From positions 1-64,000 of the forward strand of contig CALUQR010000001.1 of NCBI GenBank assembly GCA_944322965.1: a stretch of DNA of 64,000 nt, written 5' to 3'. Shown one piece after another: positions 57,903-64,000 of the stretch. The notes under the pieces are model-generated. The model was not told the DNA's origin. It ran no database searches and saw only the letters and a program-made list of their open reading frames with translations. A program made the translations under genes and the position numbers. Every line of letters begins with the position of its first letter. Positions within the stretch are counted from its first letter, which is position 1. Source of the stretch: Vulcanimicrobiota bacterium. Its GTDB lineage: Bacteria > Vulcanimicrobiota > Xenobia > Xenobiales > Xenobiaceae.

Positions 57903-60347
57903 GTGAGCGATTCTTCCCCTTTAAGTGGAGAGCCTAAACGGCGCTTTAAAGTGGCCCTAGTGGCCATCGAACCTTCGGCTGATGTGCAGGGGGGGCGCTT
58001 AGCGGAGGCTCTCTTGGCCTTGGATCCCCAGCTGGAGTTGGTTGGTATCGGCGGTCTGCATATGGCTCGGGCGGGGGTGCGTCTGTGGCTCAAGACTACG
58101 GAGTTAGCGGCTATAGGCTTGGGGGAGTCCTTTTGGAATCTGCCCCGTTATATCTATCACTATTGGAAGGTGCGCGGCCACTTATTACGGGAGCGTCCCG
58201 ATCTGACCATCCTCATCGACTGTCCGGCGGTCAATATGCGTTACGCCGGTCTCTTGCGCCGCCGCCATCTGGCTTCCGTCTATTATTTCCCGCCTTCGGC
58301 CTGGACCCCCAATAGAGGGCGCCTAGCTAAGATCTACGGGCGCACCGATCGCGTCATCTGCACCTTCGCCATTAACGCCCGCAATTACCGGCGCTACGGG
58401 ATGGAGGTCGACTTCTTCGGCCACCCCTTGGGCGATATGCCCGAATTGCAACTAACCCCCGCCGAGGCTCGTCGGCGTTTAGGGGTAGAGGGCGACTATT
58501 TGGCCATCCTGCCCGGTTCGCGTCCAGCCGAAGTGCGCCGCCTCTTACCCGTCTTTTTGGAGACCGCCGCCAGCTTAGAGCGCGAGGTAGGGCCCTTCCC
58601 CATCCTCATCCCCTGCGCTAACCCTGAGATCCGCCGTCAAGTAGAGGCCCTAGTAGGGCCGCGGGCGGGGGTTAGGCTATTAGATGGAGCTTCGCGCCTA
58701 GTGCTCTTGGGCTGTCGGGCGGCGCTCATGAGCTCGGGGACGGCCAGTTTAGAGGGGGCTATGTTGGGGGCGCCCATGGTGCTAGCTTATAAGCTCTGTA
58801 CCTTAGACGCCTGGATCGCCCGCCTCTTAGTAGCTTTGGGGATCTTTAAAATTGAGCATATCGGCTTACCCAGTTTAGTGGCTGGGCGGCGCATCGTGCC
58901 CGAATTTACCCAAGACGAGGTGCGCCCGGAGCGCTTGCAGCCCGCTTTGCGCGCCCTGTGGGAGGATACTCCGCAACGGCGCCAGATGGTGGAGGATCTG
59001 CTCCAGGTGCGCCAGTCTATGGGAGGGCCGGGGGCTACCCAGAGGGTGGCGGCGGCTATTTACGGGCGTCTACAAGTTAATGAAGCCGAGCGCCAGAGGC
59101 GCCCTGTAGATATAGTCTTAACCTCCAATTCTCCGGGCGAAGTCTCTACCTGGGTCAAGTATACGGCCGCCCACTTGGCTAAAGAGCGCGGAGAGCGCCC
59201 CTGGCGTATCGTCTTAGCCTTAGTACCTTGTCCTTACGCTTCAGGAGCGGAAGCGCGGGTAGCCTCTCAGTTGGAGGGTATCGATCTCGTCCTCACCCCC
59301 GCCCAGAGCGCGGCTTTGGTAGCCGGTTGGAAGGGCGCTTACCGTCCAGCGGAGCGGGGGCTAGTCGTCTTCTTGGGGGGCGATCGCTGGCATGCGCGTC
59401 TCTTAGCTTGGCGCTTGGGCTATCCCGCTTTAGGTTACGCCGATCGCCCCCACAGCAATTGGTGGGGCTTCCGCTGGGTGGGGGCTAGCGACGCTCTGGT
59501 AGCCCAAAGTTTGCGCGGGGTAGATTCTAGCGCCGTGCGGGTGGTAGGTAATCTCAGTTTAGATGGGGTGAGAGAGCGCGTGGCCGCTCAGGCTAAAGCT
59601 TATCCCCCTCCGGCGGGGGTGAGCATAGGGCTCTTCCCGGGCTCGCGTTGGCTCCATCTCAAGGTGGCGCTGGGGGTCTTCCTCTGGGTCGCCGCCCAAG
59701 TAGCGCGTCGCCATCCGGAAGTCCGTTGGCTCCTCTCCGTCTCCCCCTTTATTACCCCCGCCCAGCTCCAGTCGGCTCTGAGCCATCCCTGGAAGCTCAA
59801 TCTGCCCGTCTTGCGCGGCCGGTTAGTAAGCAATCACTGCGCCCAAGTGGAGTTGCCCCTCGAAGGGGGAGTGGCGCGGGAGCCCTTGAGGATAGAGATC
59901 GTCTGGGGAGAGCCGGAGCGGGTGATGGCGGAGATCGCTATGGCCTTAACTATTCCGGGTACTAATACGGGCGAATTGGGATGTTGCGGCATCCCCATGG
60001 TAGTAGGGCTCTCTACTAGGGCTCCCTTCCCGCGGGGCGGATTGGGAGGGATCTTAGAAAAGTTGCCCGGTTTGCAAGCTTTGAAACGGCTCTCCCGGCG
60101 GCGCTCCTACGAACATCAACATTTTGCCGCCTTACCCAACCGCTTAGCGGGGCGCCAACTGACGCCCGAGGTGATGGTGGGCGACGACGCTTTAGTTTTG
60201 GCCCGTCCTTTAGAGGAGTGGCTCGACTCGCCCCCAGAGCGGGAGAGGGTTAGCCAACAATTGCGCGCCAAGATGGGGGAGTACTCCCAAGGGGCCGGTC
60301 GCCAGTTGGCCGCTTGGATCGGAGAATTGGTAGAAAGATATGTTTAA
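57903..60347 (+). CDS. lpxB: Lipid A disaccharide synthase LpxB fused to a second LpxB-like domain
   Basis: This 814-residue protein holds two GT-B-type halves. The first (about 15-385) is a recognisable LpxB, with VALVAIEPSADVQGGRLAEA, VGIGGLHMARAG, YYFPPSAWTPNRGRLAKIY, ILPGSRPAEVRRLLP and SSGTASLEGAMLGAPMVLAY. The second (about 400-814) repeats the plan in divergent form: VLTSNSPGEVSTWVKYTAAH, IGLFPGSRWLHLKVALG and ALTIPGTNTGELGCCGIPMV. LpxB is normally about 380 residues. The second half may be a separate glycosyltransferase or a regulatory copy. The frame is open throughout and overlaps the next gene by eight bases. Confidence 0.88.
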   Translation: MSDSSPLSGEPKRRFKVALVAIEPSADVQGGRLAEALLALDPQLELVGIGGLHMARAGVRLWLKTTELAAIGLGESFWNLPRYIYHYWKVRGHLLRERPDLTILIDCPAVNMRYAGLLRRRHLASVYYFPPSAWTPNRGRLAKIYGRTDRVICTFAINARNYRRYGMEVDFFGHPLGDMPELQLTPAEARRRLGVEGDYLAILPGSRPAEVRRLLPVFLETAASLEREVGPFPILIPCANPEIRRQVEALVGPRAGVRLLDGASRLVLLGCRAALMSSGTASLEGAMLGAPMVLAYKLCTLDAWIARLLVALGIFKIEHIGLPSLVAGRRIVPEFTQDEVRPERLQPALRALWEDTPQRRQMVEDLLQVRQSMGGPGATQRVAAAIYGRLQVNEAERQRRPVDIVLTSNSPGEVSTWVKYTAAHLAKERGERPWRIVLALVPCPYASGAEARVASQLEGIDLVLTPAQSAALVAGWKGAYRPAERGLVVFLGGDRWHARLLAWRLGYPALGYADRPHSNWWGFRWVGASDALVAQSLRGVDSSAVRVVGNLSLDGVRERVAAQAKAYPPPAGVSIGLFPGSRWLHLKVALGVFLWVAAQVARRHPEVRWLLSVSPFITPAQLQSALSHPWKLNLPVLRGRLVSNHCAQVELPLEGGVAREPLRIEIVWGEPERVMAEIAMALTIPGTNTGELGCCGIPMVVGLSTRAPFPRGGLGGILEKLPGLQALKRLSRRRSYEHQHFAALPNRLAGRQLTPEVMVGDDALVLARPLEEWLDSPPERERVSQQLRAKMGEYSQGAGRQLAAWIGELVERYV

Positions 60348-60966
60348 ATGGTTCCCTCTCCCTCCCGCGGGGAGATTATTACTCTTCAAGTGGCGGGGTT
60401 TAATTATGGCCCTGGTGGCGTTGAGTATCTTGGTCTGGGCTCAACCTACCTCTTACTCTTGGTGGGGCGGCTTTATCTTAGCTTGCTTAGGAGAGAGCCT
60501 GCGCATTTGGGCCCTAGGTTGGACGGGAGAGCATACGCGCGGACAGGAACTCAAGGCCCCGCGCTTAGTTACTGACGGACCTTACGCTTTAGTGCGCAAT
60601 CCCCTCTACGCCGGCAATATTTTGACCGCCAGCGGAGTCCTCTTGGCCTCCTGCGGCGGCCTGGAGTTGGGGCTCAGGTGGGGGCTAATCCTCTGGGGCG
60701 CCTGGGCTACGACTTTAGTCTACGCTTCATGTATCGATTGCGAAGAGCGCTTCTTAGAGGAGCGCTTCGGCGATGAGTTCCGCGCTTATCGCCAAAGTAC
60801 GCCCGCTCTGGTACCCCACTATAAGACCCTATTAGCCTGCTTAGGGCGGGGCGCGGGGAGCGAGAGCCATTTTAATTGGCGCGACCTGCGCTTTGAGTTT
60901 AGTAGTTGGGGCTGGTTTATTGGGGTTTGGGGTTATCTAGCCTGGCGGGCTCTGGGAGGCGCTTAA
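60340..60966 (+). CDS. Isoprenylcysteine/phospholipid methyltransferase-like membrane protein
   Basis: This 208-residue protein has four or five hydrophobic segments and the ICMT/PEMT signature GPYALVRNPLYAGNILTASG (about 79-98), with the downstream ERFLEERFGDEFRAYRQSTP motif. Such enzymes methylate membrane-associated substrates with S-adenosylmethionine; bacterial substrates are mostly unknown. ATG at 60340 overlaps the lpxB fusion by eight bases, so translation is coupled. Its last 50 bases overlap the convergent lpxB-related gene. Confidence 0.82.
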   Translation: MFKWFPLPPAGRLLLFKWRGLIMALVALSILVWAQPTSYSWWGGFILACLGESLRIWALGWTGEHTRGQELKAPRLVTDGPYALVRNPLYAGNILTASGVLLASCGGLELGLRWGLILWGAWATTLVYASCIDCEERFLEERFGDEFRAYRQSTPALVPHYKTLLACLGRGAGSESHFNWRDLRFEFSSWGWFIGVWGYLAWRALGGA

Positions 60967-62107
60967 CTATAATCTGAGCCATGCGGGCCGCCCCTCCGGG
61001 CGGCCCTAAACGTTGGCGCCCGATCTGCCCCCGCCTTTGGCGCTCTTGGGGGTCTAAGAAGAGGCGAGCTAGGGCTTCTATAATGGCCGAGTCGCGGTCA
61101 TAGACTACCTCTAGGGCCTCTCCCAATAAGCCTTGTTGGCGGAAGCGGTACCAGGGCAAGTTATGGGGGCCTTGGGGCTCGAAGGCCACTACGGGTAAAC
61201 CCCAGCCGGCCGCCTGTTCGTGGGCGGTACCGGCTAAGCCCAAAGCCACTTGGGAGTTGGCTAAGACGTCGGCCAAATGGCCTTGGACTAAGTAGAAGCG
61301 CACCTTGGGGGAGGTGGGGGCCAGGGGGCTTAGGGCGGACCAGCCCGGATAGGGGGCGCTCTCTAGTTGGAAGTCCGCGCAAGCTTGGGCTAAGCGGTGG
61401 AGATCGATAGAGGGGGCGACGGCCACCAAACCACAGAGGGGGCGCTCGAGGTGGGCCGCTAATTTTGTACTCAATCGTAAGAGGCGGGGCAAGACTTGGT
61501 AAGTCGCCTGGCGACTACCTGGAAAGAGGGCCAGCCCTACCTCCCGCTCGGCCAAATGGAAATCGAGCTCTTGGGGCTCTAGTCCATCCATCATGGCGTT
61601 TCCCACCCACTGGGCCTCGACGCCCAACCGGCGCAGATGGGCGGCGGTCGGTTCGTCGCGCACTAGGGAGTAAACGTGGAAGGCGCGCAAGACCCAAGCT
61701 TCAAGTCGGGAGTAGGGGTGATGGTAATTAGATTTGGCCGTCCCTATAAAGGTCAGCGGGCGGATCCCAGAGAGGGCCCCCAAAATGACGGGCCAGAGAT
61801 CGCCTACCGCTACGAGTTGGCTAAAGTTTCGCCTTTGGGAGCGCAGCCAGCTCAGCTGGCGCAGAGTCAAAAGGGCTAAACCGTGGGCTAAATCGCGCCC
61901 CAAGCGCCGCCAATCTTGGGCTATTAATCCTCCAGAGGGCATACTTTGGCGCGGACCTACTAAGGGGGCGAGATCTTTAAAGCTATCCCCTTGGCCCACC
62001 AGGGGGAGCGCTCGGCGCGGGAGATCCTGGGGCAGGCAGCTTATAATTTGGGCGGCTATCGAATCCTCTCCGGCTCCGTTGGAGAGGAAGAGAAGGGGAG
62101 CGGTCAT
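60917..62107 (-). CDS. Lipid-A-disaccharide synthase-related protein
   Basis: This 396-residue GT-B-like protein resembles the conserved 'LpxB-related' family known from cyanobacteria and relatives. Features are LLFLSNGAGEDSIAAQIISC at the start, VAVGDLWPVILGALSG, FIGTAKSNYHHPYSRLEAWV, LALFPGSRQATYQVLPRLLR and VALGLAGTAHEQAAGWGLPV. It is distinct from both halves of the 57903 protein, so this locus has three LpxB-superfamily domains. Its 3' end overlaps the opposite-strand methyltransferase gene by 50 bases. Substrate unknown. Confidence 0.8.
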   Translation of the reverse strand: MTAPLLFLSNGAGEDSIAAQIISCLPQDLPRRALPLVGQGDSFKDLAPLVGPRQSMPSGGLIAQDWRRLGRDLAHGLALLTLRQLSWLRSQRRNFSQLVAVGDLWPVILGALSGIRPLTFIGTAKSNYHHPYSRLEAWVLRAFHVYSLVRDEPTAAHLRRLGVEAQWVGNAMMDGLEPQELDFHLAEREVGLALFPGSRQATYQVLPRLLRLSTKLAAHLERPLCGLVAVAPSIDLHRLAQACADFQLESAPYPGWSALSPLAPTSPKVRFYLVQGHLADVLANSQVALGLAGTAHEQAAGWGLPVVAFEPQGPHNLPWYRFRQQGLLGEALEVVYDRDSAIIEALARLFLDPQERQRRGQIGRQRLGPPGGAARMAQIIVKRLPEPARLDNPKPQ

Positions 62108-62139
62108 AAAGTTCTCCTAGGTCAAAAGAGTTGGTGCAA

Positions 62140-62964
62140 TTAGAGGTCGAGCAGGCGATACTCACTCTCTAGGGGATTATCCCAATCGTATTCTATTTGA
62201 GCTATATGTCGAGCCCAGGAGCCAGTTTGGGCGATCATCGCTCCCCCTAGGCCTTGGGGCCGCTCCAAGACGGTGTGGCTGTGACCGCCTAAGATCCAGG
62301 TCCCCTCGGGTAGGAGCGGAGCCAGCTGGCGATCTAATTCTAGGCCCAAATGGCTGAGAATTATGAGGCGGGCGGCTTTTCCAGAGGGGGGTTGGGAGTA
62401 GTACTTAGCTAGAGGGGGGAGCACTATTAAGGGATCGAAAAAGCGCAACCGAAAGAGGGGCTCCCACCAAGAGTGGGGAGGATACTGGACGGGGGTGGCC
62501 CCCAAGAGGGTGAGATTAAAGGGTTGGGAGGCGGAGGTGAGCCAAGTTAGCGCCGGGACCCAGGGGGACGTGGCGGCGCTGGGGCTAGAGGCTGAGGGCC
62601 AGGGGAGCTCTAAGGGAGAGCGATTTAAGTCGATTATCCCCTCTAAATCTAGGTGGGGATGGACTTTTAGGTCGCCTAGATTACTACAAAGTAGGGGAAA
62701 ACCGCGCTCCTTTTGGCGCAGCTGGAGCACGGAGCGCAAATAATTTAACTCCCTATTACCCATGGCCATGGCGGCGCAGGGCAGAGAGCGCATGCGCTCT
62801 AAGATAGGTTCGCGGCGCCGCCAGACGGTATGGGAACCTAAGAGGGCGTCGCCGCTATCTAGGTAGAGGGCCTCTCCCGAGCGCAAGAGGGGAGCGGCCT
62901 CCCTCTCTAACCATTCCACCGCCTGGAGATGGCCGTGCATATCATTAGTAAAATAGATGCGCAC
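62140..62964 (-). CDS. Metallophosphatase, 5'-nucleotidase-like
   Basis: This 274-residue protein has the calcineurin-like phosphoesterase motifs IYFTNDMHGHL (1-15), YLDSGDALLG, AMGNRELNYL, ILSHLGLELD and ILGGHSHTVL. It corresponds to the catalytic half of UshA/YfkN-type 5'-nucleotidases and lacks their C-terminal substrate-binding domain. The third motif is usually GNH(D/E); here it reads GNRE, so the general-acid His is Arg. No signal peptide is visible. It lies 33 bp after the lpxB-related gene start, on the same strand. Confidence 0.75.
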   Translation of the reverse strand: MRIYFTNDMHGHLQAVEWLEREAAPLLRSGEALYLDSGDALLGSHTVWRRREPILERMRSLPCAAMAMGNRELNYLRSVLQLRQKERGFPLLCSNLGDLKVHPHLDLEGIIDLNRSPLELPWPSASSPSAATSPWVPALTWLTSASQPFNLTLLGATPVQYPPHSWWEPLFRLRFFDPLIVLPPLAKYYSQPPSGKAARLIILSHLGLELDRQLAPLLPEGTWILGGHSHTVLERPQGLGGAMIAQTGSWARHIAQIEYDWDNPLESEYRLLDL

Positions 62965-62979
62965 GGGGAGATAGAAGCC

Positions 62980-63489
62980 CTATTGGGAAGCGGAATTTTG
63001 CTGGGCTTGGAGCTCTTGCAAAGCTTGGGCGTAATGGACCTTAGCCGCGCGGAAGATAACTAAGCCGTAAGCTACGAGCCAACCTAAAGCGCACAGGAGG
63101 GGCGAGTCGAGGATGACGCCTATTTGGAAACCTACCACCCCCGCCAGCCAGCTACTAAACATTAAGCGGGGATCGAGGAAGATCGAGTAGCCAAAGGAGG
63201 CGCCTAAGATTAGGCCTACAAAACCGTAGCCCAAGCCTTGGTCGGGATTAGCGCTATTGGTGGCGATGGCCAAACTGACGCGGGCCGCCTGGATGAGAGG
63301 GGAGGTAGACTGTCCGACGTCGATCACGGAGTTGGCCCCCCAGAGAAAGCCCATCAGTAAGCCTAAGGCGGCAAATCCCAAGATAGCTAAACGTTTGGGA
63401 GGGCGCAGATCGGCCTCCGTATCGGCTGCCGGCGTAGGGGGAGGGGCGGGGAGGGATACCTTGTTCTTTTGTTTAGAATTCTTACCCAT
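62980..63489 (-). CDS. Small multi-pass membrane protein, unknown
   Basis: This 169-residue protein has a Lys/Pro-rich cytoplasmic start (MGKNSKQKNKVSLPAPPPTP). Four hydrophobic segments follow, with AILGFAALGLLMGFLWGANS first and GLVILGASFGYSIFL, VVGFQIGVIL and LCALGWLVAYGLVIF after it. ATG at 63489 overlaps the end of the upstream LpxD-like gene by eight bases, so the two are probably cotranslated. No known family is recognised. Confidence 0.6.
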   Translation of the reverse strand: MGKNSKQKNKVSLPAPPPTPAADTEADLRPPKRLAILGFAALGLLMGFLWGANSVIDVGQSTSPLIQAARVSLAIATNSANPDQGLGYGFVGLILGASFGYSIFLDPRLMFSSWLAGVVGFQIGVILDSPLLCALGWLVAYGLVIFRAAKVHYAQALQELQAQQNSASQ

Positions 63490-64000
63490 GAGAGTCAACC
63501 TGAAGTTTTTGGGGGGACTCTTTGCTTAAATTTTGCAATTCCTTCCAGTATTTGAGCGGTAATTGGCGCTCGATTACGTGGCGCATGGCGGTGCGATGGG
63601 GTAAAATCGGTTCTCCAGACCAGACCTCTTGGCCCGCGGGAATGGGGCGATCGACTAGGGAGCTAGCGGCTATGGTAGCGTAATCTCCCACCTCCTGGCC
63701 CTCCTGGACGAGGCTATGTCCAGCTACAATAGCTAATTGACCGATCTTAGCCTGGCGGCGCAGGCAATTTTGGGAAATGATGATGGCTAAGGGGGCGATG
63801 GTTACCCCATCTTGGATGTCGACCATATTGTCTATGCGCACGCCCGCTCCAATTTGGCAGGCGCCTAACAGGCAGCGAGCTCCGATCTCAATATCGTCTT
63901 GGAGGATGGCCCGGGGGCCGACTTGGGTCAGGGCCCCTAAGAGCGAAGCGCGCCCGATCTCTGTCCCTTGGCGCAGATAGACCCCGGGAAAGAGGCGAGT
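63482..64000 (-). CDS. LpxD-like hexapeptide acyltransferase paralogue, 5' end outside the window
   Basis: The visible 172 residues continue open to the window edge and form hexapeptide repeats (TEIGRASLLGALTQVGPRAI ... VRIDNMVDIQDGVTIAPLAI). The tail PAGQEVWSGEPILPHRTAMR followed by HVIERQLPLKYWKELQNL closely follows the C-terminus of LpxD. The catalytic His segment of LpxD (typically IAHN after KIDN-V) reads DIQDG here, so the catalytic base appears lost. It may be a non-catalytic or differently acting paralogue of the lpxD at 52118. Confidence 0.65.
   Translation of the reverse strand, partial: TRLFPGVYLRQGTEIGRASLLGALTQVGPRAILQDDIEIGARCLLGACQIGAGVRIDNMVDIQDGVTIAPLAIIISQNCLRRQAKIGQLAIVAGHSLVQEGQEVGDYATIAASSLVDRPIPAGQEVWSGEPILPHRTAMRHVIERQLPLKYWKELQNLSKESPQKLQVDSHG

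Overview
The window reads as chromosomal DNA of a motile, diderm (outer-membrane) bacterium. It carries lipid A genes (lpxD, lpxC, lpxA, lpxB), an Omp85/BamA protein with several Skp/OmpH-like periplasmic proteins, fabZ and fabI, and flagellar rod and sigma-28 genes. Several families are unusual for Proteobacteria: an archaeal/eukaryotic-type prolyl-tRNA synthetase, a sugar-nucleotidyltransferase/phosphohexomutase fusion, a Ycf45/SpoIIIAA-like R3H ATPase, a decarboxylase-tmk-holB order, and an lpxB-related family best known from cyanobacteria and relatives. I infer a diderm lineage near Cyanobacteria/Melainabacteria, Armatimonadota or Eremiobacterota. The sequence alone does not settle the phylum. 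No rRNA, tRNA or CRISPR array was recognised.

Layout. 1-3324: a terminator, then a non-coding array of short inverted-repeat elements surrounding an Rpn/YhgA-type PD-(D/E)XK nuclease gene. 3325-6890: a membrane protein, an AraC regulator convergent with a carboxymuconolactone decarboxylase-cupin gene, and a lone XRE regulator with an overlapping operator/promoter. 6979-10660: a catalytically degenerate M14 carboxypeptidase-like protein and a Pit phosphate transporter. 10661-11465: no gene on the ORF level, but a well-formed candidate ncRNA on the minus strand. 11466-16318: flagellar module fliK, flhB-like, flgF, flgG, flgJ and fliA. 16366-20298: a nonsense-interrupted gene, its intact tandem paralogue, and a TPR protein. 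20327-27542: proS, two unknown proteins and the nucleotidyltransferase-phosphomutase fusion. 27546-33303: a tight operon of SAM hydrolase, PLP decarboxylase, R3H-ATPase, tmk and holB.

33540-38837: an alpha-amylase family enzyme, a secreted S9 peptidase, a small secreted repeat protein and an EEP hydrolase. 39008-45289 (minus strand): a U32 protein, a phosphopantetheinyl transferase, fabI, two nearly identical small unknown proteins and a BamB-like propeller. 45471-60966: a long envelope-biogenesis run of bamA, four Skp/OmpH-like genes, lpxD, a secreted protein with a pilus-type N-domain, lpxC, fabZ, a Gfo/Idh/MocA dehydrogenase (possibly GnnA-like), lpxA, a fused lpxB plus lpxB-like gene, and an isoprenylcysteine-methyltransferase-like gene. 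60917-64000 (minus strand): an lpxB-related gene, a metallophosphatase, a small membrane protein and a 5'-truncated LpxD-like protein.

The envelope run is functionally coherent. BamA with Skp-like chaperones inserts outer-membrane proteins, while FabZ, LpxA, LpxC, LpxD and LpxB supply acyl chains and assemble the lipid A disaccharide. The dehydrogenase beside lpxA may mean amide-linked (GlcN3N) lipid A. The most unusual items are the structured inverted-repeat array, the candidate ncRNA, the LpxB fusion, the four-gene Skp expansion and the tandem pair of conserved 77-79 residue proteins.
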